From NCBI GenBank assembly GCA_021521415.1, contig JAIQDT010005768.1, positions 91,222-155,221 on the forward strand: DNA of 64,000 nucleotides. The letters are read 5' to 3'. The notes below the pieces were generated by a model. The model saw only the letters and a list, made by a program, of their open reading frames with translations, had not been told where the DNA came from and did no database searches. Of this stretch, positions 19,556 through 31,429 are shown in pieces (position 1 is the stretch's first letter; the number at the start of each line of letters is the position of its first letter). Source of the DNA: Bidens hawaiensis. Taxonomy: Eukaryota; Streptophyta; Magnoliopsida; Asterales; Asteraceae. The position numbers were made by a program, and so were the translations under genes.

Positions 19556-21980
19556 TGTAACACCCGTCAAATTTGGTCAACCTCTGTAGAACTTTAACGC
19601 TTAATTAAGCATACTTGCGTTAAACTATTTTTCTTTTTATTAAATGTGTCGTCATATCACGAATTGAGCAAATTCATTCTTGTCTATCGCATACGTTAGG
19701 TAGTTATAGGGATTACTGAACCGCATACCGAAAAAAAAACAGTAAATTAAACAGTACGTACGATGATAATATTCTTAAACAACTCAAATATATATTTTAA
19801 ACAAAAAAGGAGGTTTAAATTTCATGTTATACAATTATATAAAATTTTTGTTGACAAAAATAAGAAACGACTCCTCAAGTGTTATTATTACTTACTTCTT
19901 GAACTTTTAGCGAATAGTAAACGTATGAACGTTTAAAATTATATCATGCAAAAATACATATATAATACATATGTATGGATATGGTTAATTATGTTTAGCA
20001 TACTAAAAAAATAAAACAAAGAAAGATATACTTGTTTCTAGCAAGTTAACAAAACGTTAAGACATAAAATTTCTAGCATACCGTTTTACTTCTTGGTGGG
20101 TTATTATGCCTTCCATTTTACGGGAATAATGAAAGCTAATGGTCAACATAAAATCTTTTACCATCACCTAAACAATCATATCTATCACCACCTTTCTTTC
20201 TTGAATTTGACCGACAACACAGAAACCAAACCATTTGTTTTGTTCCAATTTTCAAACTTTACTCTTACACTCAATCTCATTCATCATTTCATATGTCTCT
20301 TAATATTGGCAACCATACTTCTTCTACTTTTGTTTTTATATCACTCAATTATTTTAAGAAATATTCCACCTCCACACCTTAGTATATAACCAAGACTTTT
20401 ATACATTTGGAGAAAATCACAGCCAAGCAAACAAATCTCAAACACACATATCCACTCTCTCGGCTCTCACTCTGGTGACCGGAACAAACGCATACCTCCG
20501 CCACCAGCAGCAATATCCGCCAACGTATTCCACCCGCATCGTAACACGGTCATGACCAATACGCCACCCCGGCCCCACCGCACACAGTCTTCGCCGTAAC
20601 TACACTATAACTCCACCGCAACACCACCGTAAACCACTACTGGCCACCTATCTCATCTCTCTCTCTCTACATTCTCTCCCTCTCTTTCTCTCGCCTTTTG
20701 AACAACACACACACAACAACATCATACCAAGAAGAAATAAATAAATCATGGTTTATGGAGTGCAAGAAGGTGTCTATAGTGTTTAACCAGTGTATTAGCT
20801 CACGATCTTCATCCTAAACCTATACTATAGCAAAGACATTAATAGGTCGACGTAGGGACAAGGTTTTGCAATATTCACCATCGTTACAAATTCGCGCTCA
20901 CCAGGTGAGTTCACTTCCCCCTTTTACGGTTTTTACTGCTTTTATAACTCCGGGGGAGAAACATACTCAAACCTATTTTTATACAATCACTAGACCATAT
21001 TATACTTGAAATATTTTATAACCAAGTTTTATGCGATATAACTAAGTTTTGCGCGAACACAAGACTACAAATTACTGATCATTCACGGAAGCGAAAGATC
21101 ATTCATTTGAGATCAAAAGATCATTCACGTAGGATCGAAAGATCATTCACTTGGGGATTGTAGGATCATTCACTAGGATTGTCGAGATCATTCACGTTGT
21201 AAATCATTAGCCACGACTTAGCATGAGGTTATAAAGAATAGGACTAATGGGTTGACTCTTCGATCATGGTTGGTCACTTAAATCACCGATACTCATTATC
21301 AAATGAGGCGCATAAAAACTTTAGGAATATATGATTTATGGGTCATGTGTTGGATATAAACTCATATAATAACATAATTGTAGTCCAAGCTAGACCAACG
21401 AGGTTGAATCATACTTATACACAAGATCACTGCTAATATTGAAGTCTCTTTTTAGGAAAGGATTACTTGTTACGACCCCTATATTATTACTGGTGCTGGT
21501 CATTATTAAGGGAAAACGCTTTCTAAATATGGTCTTTGGAATATCTATGATATTTTTATTAAAAACGTATTTCTATTTGTGGACAAGAATTCCTACTAAC
21601 GTTTTCAACAAGGACGTTTTCGTATTATGAACACGTAAACCTTATGAATGTTTCATGGAAAACCGTTTTACAATACGACTATAAAACTTGTGAACTCACC
21701 AAAATTATGTTGACGTTTTCGAGTATGTTTTTCAGGTTAAAACCGAAGTCTTGGAATACATGTAGGGACCTCACATGCATCGTAGGATACCACTTTTCGA
21801 AGTATTTCATTGTTATAACTTAAAAGTGTTTTGAAATCTTACTATGTATTTTGAATAACTCATGTTTTGTAAACGCTTTAAACAATTGGTATCCTGTATA
21901 AATTTATGTTTGTGATAATCATATGCTTACGGTATACATGACGTCACGCACCCGCGCATCCGCCTTGGCGGGGTGTGACA
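19556..21980 (+). mobile_element. Solo LTR of a Gypsy-type element
   Basis: A 2425-bp block begins TGTAACACCC and ends GGGGTGTGACA, flanked by the 5-bp duplication AATAT (19551-19555 and 21981-21985). A TATATA at 20383 and a CAG/GTGAGT donor-like site at 20904/20905 show plus orientation. Tandem repeats of the GATCATTCAC type follow at 21077-21200. There is no internal region, so unequal recombination between LTRs probably removed it. The short frames inside (20093-20389, 21439-21630) have no recognisable domain. Confidence 0.88.
21077..21200 (+). repeat. Tandem repeats of about 22 bp in the solo LTR
   Basis: Six copies of GATCATTCAC with variable linkers such as GGATCGAAA. The core resembles the CGAAGATCGTTCACG motif of the TGTAAGG-type LTRs and lies in the same place, shortly after the donor-like site. 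Confidence 0.75.
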
Positions 21981-23158
21981 AATATGATACTCAAATTAAA
22001 GAGAATAAAATACTCGTTTTTATGATGCAACTTTAAAAAAAATATTAACGTGTGAAAACGTTATGGGCCTTTAAAAACTCATGGGGGTAGTTTGTTTTAA
22101 ATATGAGTTAAATATGTAATTATTATATGAATTAACAAAAGGTGATGAAAGTTTAAGTACCAAAATTGTAAAATTTGAAATACTAAAAATTTGAAGTAGC
22201 TTCAAGCTTTTAGAGTGGTAAAAAATGCTCCATATTTGAACACTAGTATTGATAGCGTTTGAGAAAAAGCTAGCTACAAGCTTTTACATTTGAATTTATA
22301 AGTTTGGTACTTGAACTTATATAAACTTTTATTAATTTATATAATAGTTACACATTCAACCCTTATTCAAAACTAACTACCTCGTGACTTTTTTAGGAGT
22401 CATAACTTTTTCACACGTTAATAATTTTTAAAATAAATTACATCATAAAAACGAGCATTTTATTCTCTTTAATTTGAGTATGATATTGTTATACTTCTTT
22501 AACTTTAAAAATTTAACATACTACGTGATTATCAGTTATGATCGATAACAAGTCGAGTCAGGTGAGCTCGAGTCATGTGTAAGACCAAATTAGGAGTCGA
22601 GTCAGATGATCTTGAGTCATGTGTAAGACCAAAGGGTCAGAACGAGTCGATACAAAAATAGTTAAAATAGTTCGATTTGTGTCGGTACGCTTTTGAGTCC
22701 AAAGGGGTCAGGTCAGAACATGTTTTAGATTAGAACAGTGCATGTTCAGATAGGGATTCATATCAATATATATTGGTTTAAAAAATTATCTATTTGAAAT
22801 TAATGTATATTTCAGCTTTGTTTCATGATTTTCGCCATCAGTTACATGCTTACTACCTTTCCATGAATTACACATCTACATTCAGGTTATGTATGCACTG
22901 TCATCAGGGAATCATGTACCGACACTAATTATGCGGTTAAATGTTAGGTTGTGCGCCCATTCCGCCGTACCACGCAGGCACCGAGCTAGTTTTATTAAAA
23001 GCTTCTGCTACTCTGTCAAACACCTAAATATATTTAAAAAGCTACAGCTAACAGCTAACAGCTACCAGCTACCACCTTCCAGCCTTCAGCTTACAGCCTT
23101 CAGCTTACAGCCTTCAGCCAGCAGCTAGTTTTGCCAAACATACCCTAAACGATACTAG

Positions 23159-23302
23159 TTGGAGCTTTTAGCTTCAACCTTTTTCTCCTAATCTAAAATC
23201 TTCAAGCTACTATAACCAAACAAGACTTTTCATTAAATATGAGTTTTTTTGTTAAAAGCTTGTAGCTTAAAGCTCTTAAAATCTCTTTGCCAAACAAACC
23301 CA
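23159..23302. mobile_element. MITE-like fragment
   Basis: AGTTGGAGCTTTTAGCTTCA at one side and TTGTAGCTTAAAGCTCTTAA followed by GCCAAACAAACCC at the other form loose inverted ends. It resembles the termini of the neighbouring foldback element and may be a short deletion derivative. Confidence 0.35.
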
Positions 23303-23432
23303 TAATATTTATACAGTGGAGAGTGTGACAAATTATGATTGTCAAACACCATTACAAACGGTTAAAGATGGTGGGAACCGTAACCATCAAAACCTCGCCC
23401 TTTATATATATATATTTAGGGGAATGTTAACG

Positions 23433-23595
23433 TACAAATGAAATTAACGTGCTAAACGTGAGAATAAAGTAGAGTAATTATATATACAAGTAGAGTAATT
23501 ATGTAATTAAATCATAGAGTAATTACACAATTACTCTACTTGTATATATAATTACCCTACTTGATTCTCACGTTTAGCACGTTAATTTTATTTGT
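23433..23595. repeat. Foldback MITE of about 163 bp
   Basis: ACAAATGAAATTAACGTGCT at the left is mirrored by AGCACGTTAATTTTATTTGT at the right. The pairing continues through AACGTGAGAAT, AAGTAGAGTAATTA and TATATACAAGTAGAGTAATT almost to the centre. It is coding-free and would fold into a near-perfect hairpin. Confidence 0.85.
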
Positions 23596-23607
23596 ATTTG
23601 ATCCAAA

Positions 23608-23609
<2 letters not shown>

Positions 23610-23696
<87 letters not shown>
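23610..23696. repeat. (TA)n microsatellite, about 43 units
   Basis: Pure TA dinucleotides with no interruption, directly abutting the TIR element at 23697. The frame across it is an isoleucine-tyrosine artefact. Confidence 0.95.
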
Positions 23697-23697
<1 letters not shown>

Positions 23698-24289
23698 CGG
23701 AAGGATCAAGAGAGAACTCCTTGTTAGGGAGAGAACTAGAGAACTCCTAACTAGAGGGTTATTTTTGTAAAAATGCTATTTAATATGTCGGGACGCACGC
23801 ACGTCTCCCTTGTACCTTGCACGTCTCCCAGTACCCTGATTTAACCTGTGCATCAATTTTGAACACTAATTAGTGAATATGTTCCATACTCATGTCTCAA
23901 TTTATATTGAAGATCGATTTTGATGGATTTCAATCGTTTAACATGGCAATTGAAAGTATTTCAGTTCCGATTGTATCTTCCTTATTCATGTTTTGTTTTT
24001 CTTTTACTGATTTACAATCATTTCACTATTAATCGATTAGGTGTTGCTTCATCTAAAAGTTCTGTAAACAAATTTGACATTATAATACCAGAATTAGGTC
24101 AGAATTTGATGTTATTTGAGGGAAAACCCCTAATTTGTTTCATCACGGTGCCGAACTTATTTCATCTGTTGTTATTAATTCAAAATCGGTCAATTATAAT
24201 TGTATTATATTCAATATCGGTCGAATATAATTGTATTATATTGCACTCTAATGGTGATTATCGACAAGGTAACATCTTGTTCTTATACT

Positions 24290-27010
24290 ACACATATGTA
24301 ATATAATGTTACGTATGGCATATATGCAGTGTCAAATAACAAATGATTTATTTGATTAGAATGACCAATTGAGTTCCTTTCTACTTACTGATGTTGCTCA
24401 ACAAGGTACCATATTGTTTATATACTACATACAAGTAATATAATGTTATGTATTACATATATGCAGTATAAAATTACATATGGTTTATTTGACCAAGATG
24501 TCCATTCCAGCTTCTATGTTGATATTGCTTCAAGTTCTAGCAATTACACTGGTAATATCTTTACAATTTTATGGTGTTGAACAATAAGGTAACATCATGT
24601 ATTCTACATATATGTAATATTATGTTACATGTGATTGATACATATTAAATTAACATGTATTTGTTTAGAAATAGTTATTACTCAAGGAAAATACCATAAT
24701 TTGTTTGAACGGACATCCCAAACGAGTCCAACGTATATTGCACGTAAGCAATATAACGATCGCCTAACAGACAACTTTTTTCCTTTGTGGTTTATTCACA
24801 ATATATTTATAATAGTTTATGTTAATATGTTTTAATGTGTTATACGTGACTTATGTGTAGGTTAACCTTGATGCACATGATAAATCAGATTTTTGTTCAT
24901 ACACGGATTTCGCGCGTATCGGCTATATGTCAAATGTGCAGACATGTTTTTTTGTGTATTTGTATAAGTATTTCTATCTTTTAAAATCAGCTATGTTAGT
25001 TGATTTTGGTCAATAATGTTTGCGAGATTGTCGGTAATTTATCATGTAATGATACCTGAAGCATGATTATTAATCAATTCACAACATATATGCAACCTTA
25101 TATGTTTGTATGTATTACATATGTGTAGTCTATGCTTTTTAAATTGTCCATGTGCATGTTAACATTGAATATCAACACCAAACTAAAAACTAAAGAAAAA
25201 AATTATTATAAATACGTGATACAATCGTAATATATATATGTCATACACTAGTGCTACATATATGTAGGACATTATAGTACAACATATATGTAATAAATTT
25301 ATACAATCATATTATATTGTTTAAAAAATATATGAAACAAAAGTACTGCATATATGCAATCACAATAATTCATACGAGTGATGTAATCATAACTTATCTA
25401 AACTATACCGTCAAATATACTATATTACATATATGTAGTTCACATAAAATTTATATTGTCATGCCTTTTATTTGACATTGCATTAACACAAGCAAATAAC
25501 TGACGTGGAGACAGAGGAGTTCGCATTTCAAAGCATGAAATTTCGCACACCTTTTGTTAACTATAAACAAACATATGCAGCAAATTAAAATTTTGTTTTT
25601 TTTAACCAATCAAAAGATCTTTCATTACCACAACAACAATTTCAAGGACAATCTCAACAAAGAGCTTAAAATAAAGCCAACAACCACCTATTTCTAGAGT
25701 TATACAAAGGTTTTGTACTACAAATACAAAATTAGTAATTATCCAAAAAATTGTTTCAGATGTCTTATTCTGCCTTTACAAATTGCATTCGAGTATGGTA
25801 TTCTCTAGCATCTTTATTCATGGGTGTGTTGCTTTTTGTTTTCTTCTTCTAACTTCTGGTCCATAAGCATATGGCTATCCAATTAGGTGTATTTTACACA
25901 TGAAGTCAAGAAATAAAATCTTTTGACTTTGACAACTATTATCTTTTACCATCATTTGTCTTCATTTGTCTCTTGATGCCACATTAAATTGCACAAATCT
26001 ATTACAGAAACAACGACTGTATTATGAACATAAGAACCAAAATGTAGGAAGTCAAAAACATATGGATCCATATATATAGTGTATCAACGGAAAACATCTA
26101 TAAAACAAAACATGTTTTGACTTTTGACTTACTACAAATTGACATGTCTTCTTCGATTGTGGGTCGTTAAACGTTCGATCATCACTCGCAGATTCTAGCA
26201 TTTGAAGTCTCTTAGGATTCCAGCTCACACAGTTTACAGTCATTGAATGGCAATTTACATGTCTTCTCTGATTGTGGGCTATTATATGTTCGATCATCAC
26301 TCGCAAATGCTAGCATTTGAAGTCTCTTAGGATTCCATCTCACACAGTTTACAGTCATTTAATGGCCAGAATAAACCAGAAGTATAAACCTGAAGGTCAG
26401 GTAAAAATATTAAAACATATTATTTTGATATGATCAAAAACACTTTCTTGTCTAAAATATTTATTTTTTATTTCCTTTAATAATGACATAAACTTTTGAA
26501 TAAAATGATCTAAGAAACTGATGCATTAGATAAGTATCTTATTTGACTTTCACCTCGTTTGACCTGTTTTTTTCAATACCTCAGTTTCTTTCTTTCTTTA
26601 TTTATTTTTGTATGCCTTCTTTGTTTAATGCTCTTCATCACCTAATCATATATTAAAGAAAACCATTAATATTTATACGTGATACAAAAGTAATACACAT
26701 AATTAATTATAATAAATGGTACACTTAACATTGTTAAGTTCAAACATGTTACATATATGTAATATACCTAAACATATACACTTACATTCACTATTATTTT
26801 CAAAACTACATATATGCAATATAACTCACTTATACAGTAAAATACATCATTTATAAACTACATAAATGTAGTACATCAGTATTGCATAAATGTAATACAG
26901 AAAAGTTGTAAATACATGTATTATAACAACACTGTATATATGTAATGCATATGTGTAGTACTTATATACATGTAGTACAAGACAATACATATATGTAATA
27001 CTTGAAAATC
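24290..27010. repeat. Dispersed TACATATATGTA palindromes
   Basis: About 18 exact or near copies of the 12-bp palindrome (TACATATATGTA, GCATATATGC, TACATAAATGTA and others), often followed by ATAC or ATAT, are scattered over 2.7 kb. They cluster near 24293-24610, 25085-25435 and 26748-26995. Sites include 24606, 25254, 25425, 26751, 26808 and 26987. They lie only within this transposon. Confidence 0.75.
26143..26368 (-). pseudogene. Captured WD40 repeat fragment (WDR26-like), tandemly duplicated
   Basis: Two 115-bp direct copies (26143-26257 and 26258-26368) translate on the minus strand as HSMTVNCVSWNPKRLQMLES, then ASDDRTFNDPQSKKTC. This is the classic end of a WD40 blade: a cysteine-valine-serine-tryptophan strand, then 'SASDDRT'. 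It most resembles the C-terminal blade of plant WDR26-like proteins, as I recall them. The final tryptophan-aspartate part is altered, there is no start and no other blades, so it is a fragment picked up by the surrounding transposon. The duplication happened after capture, since both copies share the same ends. Confidence 0.65.
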
Positions 27011-27678
27011 ATGTAAAATACATGAACTACTTAACATGTGCAACATTCATGGCTTTTCATATGCAATTAATGTACAAATTATTGTCTTCTGCACTATATT
27101 GTTACTCAATTAAAAGAAAACAAAACTTAGCCTATCAAACATGATAACCTCTGTTTTGCTTAATTAGGTGTATAATACACCTAATCGATGAGATAATGTG
27201 TGAATTGAATATCACAATCGTTTATATGTTAATGTTGTTCTGATTTGTAATCACTTTCCAAGCAGATCTGGACAAACTAGATAATCGAAATAACGATTCT
27301 GAAAGAACCCTAGTTATGAGTGAAGATTCAAGGAGTGAAGGCATGGATTAAAACGGTTTCTAACATAATTATGAAGCAACCAATTGATATATACAAAATT
27401 ACATGTGCCAAATTGGAGGTGAGAGTGGACCAACGGTGGCGACGTGGTGGCGGAGCAACAATGGGAGATTTGGAGAACGATGGAGAAGAGAACCATTAGA
27501 ATTTGGTCAATTCCAACTTTACCCCTTCTCATTAAAAAACCCATTTTATTTTTTGTTTCCCCCTTCTTATTTTATCCACTGGTTAACTAAAATCAATGGT
27601 CTTTTCCTAAGTTCTCTAGTTCTCTCATTAGTAGGAGTTCTCTCTTTATCCCACCCATATATATATATATATATATAT

Positions 27679-27896
27679 GGGTTATAATAAAAAAATAGTT
27701 TTCTAGGAAGAGTAAGAATAAATCTAGGCCATTAGATCTGGGATCTAGTGGTTGAGATTGGTAGTTTTCAAAATACCAAATCGTTTCCTAGGATAGAGGA
27801 TTTAGGCTACATTGTTCCCTAAATAGGCTCACATAGTTTCCTAACTCTAAATTCTTGGTACTCTTCCTACAAAAGTATGTATTTTTATTTCAACCC
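27679..27896. mobile_element. MITE 1 in a (TA)n tract
   Basis: GGGTTATAATAAAAAAATAG...CTAGGAAGAGTAAG at the left is mirrored by CTCTTCCTACAAAAG...TTTATTTCAACCC at the right, with TA tracts on both sides (27657-27678 and 27898-27914). Coding-free. Confidence 0.75.
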
Positions 27897-27914
27897 TTAT
27901 ATATATATATATAT

Positions 27915-28168
27915 GAGAGGATTATCCTAAAAATAAATAATTTCCTAGGAAGACTAGGAATAAATCATAGTCATTAGATCATATTAATCAATGGTTGAGA
28001 TTTAAAATTACCAATAACCGATATAGTTTTATAGAATTACTCTTTCATCATTATAACCGACATAGTTTCCTAGAATTGTTCTTTCACCATAATTTGTAAT
28101 GCCAAATGTCAAAAATTTGTTGGTTCTTACCATTCCTAGGAAACTCCTTATTTTTATTTGAACTCTTT
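27915..28168. mobile_element. MITE 2, related to MITE 1, in the next (TA)n tract
   Basis: The left end has AAAAATAAATAATTTCCTAG, the right end CCTAGGAAACTCCTTATTTT. TA tracts flank it (27898-27914 and 28169-28184). The TTTCCTAGGAAGA core is shared with MITE 1, and an internal CATTAGATC...TGGTTGAGATT segment is also shared. Confidence 0.75.
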
Positions 28169-28189
28169 TATATATATATATATATTTGA

Positions 28190-28688
28190 CATAATGTATC
28201 CATTGTACTCACCAAGATGTTATTATTGTAATAAAATATCCTTTCATTCATGAATTCAACTATATGCTCGGTTTGTTTACACACACATTCAACATGATGA
28301 ACACAAATTCAATAATGATGTTGACGATGATTACGATACCGGCTTCCGCTAATAATCTATCAGAGCTAGCAGAATAGTTCCTGTTGCATTTTCAATTAGT
28401 AATTGTAAACAATGGTGGTGGTTGTAGGCCCCTGTGCATATCATTTATTAACTCAGTCATCTATTCGCATATTCGGCAACCCCTCCATTTAATGAAAACT
28501 GACCAGAAGTTATATAAGCATCTCATGTTGTTTGTCTTCACAACATTTTTGAACTTTGGAATGATGAGTCACCTTTAGTAGGAAGATTAACGATTTCAGT
28601 TGGCACTCGAGCTAACCGCAATGGCTTCTCAAGACGTCAACTTGGAAGTTGGAAGTGGAACACATTTTTAGAAAAAGATTTTTAACTA
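28190..28688. other. Gene-free stretch
   Basis: No domain recognised in any frame. It ends at the GTTCT target duplication (28689-28693) of the Copia element. Confidence 0.45.
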
Positions 28689-29162
28689 GTTCTTGTTGGA
28701 ATATATCTCATGATAAATGTGGCCTTCTAAATCATTTTTGTAAGGCCCCGTTACCGGTGCCCTACTTTGGACGTTGGATTTACTCATAAACACAGTTCTA
28801 AATATCAGAGTTAATTAAAACTTTTGCGGAATATAAAAACTTTCATTAAACATTACATCTAATTCATAAACATGTCTTTAAACAACCATTTTTGTCTTTC
28901 AAAATTAAAACATCAATTAAAAACACTATGAGTCATCATATGCCAGCCTCTTATTCTTCTGCCATGTGCCCCCGCTCAAGCCAGCTATCTCATTCTACTC
29001 ACATGCATGCATACTAAAAGTCAGCGTAGCTGAGTGAGTTCTAATTAATCATACAACATACAACACATTCATAACTACATACTTCCGTACATACTTCATA
29101 CTTTCATACTTTCTTTAGTAACATTCATACCTTCTTTCTTTCATATTCATACATTACGTTTT

Positions 29163-29330
29163 AAAGAGCATTACGCCCTATAACCTTCGCATATATTATT
29201 AGGGTATGCAACACTGTAACCTTTGCATATATTATTAGGGTATGCAACCCTGTAACCTTCGCATATATTATTAAGGTATGCAACCCTTTAACCTTCACAT
29301 ATATTATTAGGGTATGCAACCATTTAACCT
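29163..29330. repeat. Array B of the nested solo LTR, 37-bp units
   Basis: Four to five copies of a unit containing TAACCTTCGCATATATTATT and AGGGTATGCAACCC. The sequence is unrelated to array B of the LTR at 6993 but is in the same relative place. Confidence 0.85.
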
Positions 29331-29773
29331 TACATTACCTTTCTTATCATTATCATTACCATTATCACATTCATACATACCTTTCATAATATCATGCATG
29401 CAATATTCATACATACTTTCTTTCATATACTCATATCATACTAGCTACGCTATACCTTCCTTAACGATACGTGCAATATCCGAAGATCGTTCACGTACTG
29501 TCAAGCATACATTCATAATATAAACATAAGTATCACATTCATCATTAAAACATACACTTACCATTTAAGGTAAGTGTATTAACATTCACAACACAGCCCC
29601 GAAAACATAACAAGGAAATGGGGCTAGAAACTCACCTGAACTCGGTTACGTTCACCGTTAATAGTTATTACTTTCTTTAGCTGTGCGCGACTAATTGTAT
29701 AACAATTACACGTATCAATTAACTATCACTACCCATATCGTGTTTCTAGTTTAATTATAACCCTCAACTAACA

Positions 29774-29910
29774 GGGTCCGGGGGCAGCGCCCCTGGCAGC
29801 GGGGTTCTAGGGGCGGCAGCCCCTAGCAAGGTCCAAGGGGCAGAGCCCCTGGCAGCGGGGTTCTAGGGGCGGCAGCCCCTAGCAAGGTCCAAGGGGCAGA
29901 GCCCCTGGCT
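29774..29910. repeat. Five GC-rich hairpins in tandem
   Basis: The AGGGGC-NNN-GCCCCT hairpin seen at 8496 occurs here five times, because a two-hairpin unit (TTCTAGGGGCGGCAGCCCCT plus CCAAGGGGCAGAGCCCCT) is duplicated. Confidence 0.85.
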
Positions 29911-30019
29911 AGGGTTAAACTGTCAGGTCAGCTTGGAAAAATTTTATTTTCATTAACTGTTCTTAACAAAATTTCCATTAGAAATCTTAAATTATTATTT
30001 TATTGTTAACTCGTACATT

Positions 30020-30370
30020 ATAACAAATGGCCTTTGATTAAGCCTGATTCGTTATCTTACATGGTCTGATTCATTAGCTAATTCGTTATCTTTACATGGT
30101 CTGGTTCGTTATCCTCATTCGTTATCTTAACATGACTTGATTCGTCATCCTGATCCGTTATCTTATCCTAACGAATTAGCATATAATGAATGACCTGATT
30201 CGTTATCTTAATCTAACGAATTAGCATATAACGAATGACCTGATTCGTTATCTTAATCTGACGAATGGATAGATAACGAATTAAGGGTTCATTCATTATC
30301 AAGTCACAAGAATGAGTCCCATTCGTTATGACTGCGTAATGAATGATTAATCATAACGAATTATCAACAG
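30020..30370. repeat. Array A of the nested solo LTR, ATTCGTTAT words
   Basis: ATTCGTTATCTTA and its inverse ATAACGAAT recur about 15 times with spacers such as CATGGTCTG and TAGCATATA, so that stems can form between units. Confidence 0.85.
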
Positions 30371-31416
30371 TGCCTATCCAGACTTTGACTCAGGGGTCAA
30401 AGTCAAAATCGTCAAGAACAGTCAACATCAGATCTGTGATTAAACACCAAATCTCGATGAAACAACGTGATTTTGGTATCACCTCTCCTATAAACCCCAA
30501 TCCATCAATAATCTAAATATTAGGTTTTACATGGTGCGTTTTACAAATATATACATACGGTTCATTAATCAATCGATTAACCCATCAAATATTAAGGAAT
30601 TTCAGTGAGGGTTTTTGTGTTGGATTCGCTTTTACCATTTATACCTAGATCTAAGAATGCTAAACGAATCCGAACCTAAATGAACAAAGTTCCATTGTAA
30701 ACGTACCTTAAGCGAGTCGGTTTACGAACACGAGCTAGTCTTGATGTAGGTTTGGCTTGTTACGACGTTCTAGCACCAACAAGCTCGGGTTTTCACCTTC
30801 GGATCTTGGTTCGGGATATAGGATGGTGTTCGTGTGTGTTTTTTAAGGTGTAGGCTATGGTGTAGAGATGGATAAAAATGGAAAGGATTAGGGTTTAAGA
30901 GGTATTTATACTCCATTAACCCATGGACCTAAGGCCCATTCCATCTCTTATTTCATCTTCCAGACTCCAAGTCGACCCTCTTATAGTTTATTATCTAAAC
31001 CGATACACGACACAATAATGAATAAACAAAATTTTCTTTTATTAATGTTACCGAAAGTAGGATGTTACAATTTTTATAATTAACCTAATGATATAAATAG
31101 TCCCTAATTAAATTGGTAATTATGTGATGGATATAATTACATAATATGAAAAGACTTAGAAACTCTTGTCCTTTGATGTCTTTCGTGAGTTTATTTATAA
31201 ACACCACTTGAATAATCTCATACACATACAATCTCCATCAAAACTAAGGCATCTAAAGGGAAGTGAGAAAGATTAATAAAATATCTTCATCATCTTTAAA
31301 GATAACCATCCCTACAAGTAAGTATGACTAATAATTCATTTATCTAATGTTCATGATTGAGTTTTCATGTTCGTGGTTTTTAATATTGCCCATGTTATAA
31401 CGATATAATCAACATG

Positions 31417-31428
31417 TGGTATCAGAGC
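31417..31428 (+). other. Copia primer binding site
   Basis: TGGTATCAGAGC lies two bases after the 5' LTR and is complementary to the initiator Met tRNA 3' end. Confidence 0.9.
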
Positions 31429-31429
31429 T

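Larger units (their letters stand above)
19205..23143. mobile_element. Large foldback (long inverted repeat) DNA element, split by a solo LTR
   Basis: 19215-19555 is the inverse of 22495-23130 (allowing a roughly 230-bp insertion at about 22745-22975 in the right arm), and 21981-22205 is the inverse of 22275-22490. Taking out the solo LTR at 19556-21980 makes the left arm continuous: ATAACAATATGATACTC matches the right arm's inverse. The element is then two arms of roughly 600 bp or more around a spacer of about 70 bp. Its ends are rich in GTAGCTGTTAGCTGTAGC-like direct repeats. The right end reads GCCAAACATACCCTA; the left end lacks this terminus and may be truncated. No transposase is encoded. 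Confidence 0.8.
23697..27657. mobile_element. Non-autonomous TIR DNA transposon of about 4 kb
   Basis: The left end (AGAGAGAACTCCT...GAGAGAACTAGAGAACT) is repeated in inverse at the right end near 27600-27657, with about 50 bp similar and an identical AGAGAGAACTCCT core. Both ends abut TA dinucleotide tracts, so insertion at TA is likely. Inside are dispersed TACATATATGTA palindromes and a duplicated WD40 gene piece, but no transposase. The frames at 23920-24306, 24635-24835 and 27403-27687 were examined and not recognised. The superfamily is uncertain. Confidence 0.65.
28739..31069 (-). mobile_element. Solo LTR nested in the Copia 5' LTR
   Basis: A 2331-bp block starts TGTAAGGCCCCG and ends GATGTTACA, with duplication ATTTT (28734-28738 and 31070-31074). 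In minus orientation it carries a TATA at about 30905, array A of ATTCGTTAT/ATAACGAAT words (30020-30370), GC hairpins (29774-29910), a donor-like site at 29636/29635, the conserved motif at 29481 and array B of 37-bp units (29163-29330). It is a diverged relative of the LTRs at 6993 and 11637. Confidence 0.9.
28694..31414 (+). repeat. 5' LTR of the Copia element (interrupted)
   Basis: The LTR is in two pieces, 28694-28738 and 31070-31414, around a solo LTR. The joined length of about 385 bp agrees with the 3' LTR. The pieces match the 3' LTR closely through CTAATTAAATTGGTAATTATG and the CCCATGTT end. Confidence 0.9.

Noticed and set aside
23561..23770. Frame with a long isoleucine-tyrosine run
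   Set aside because: It is a translation of the (TA)n tract.
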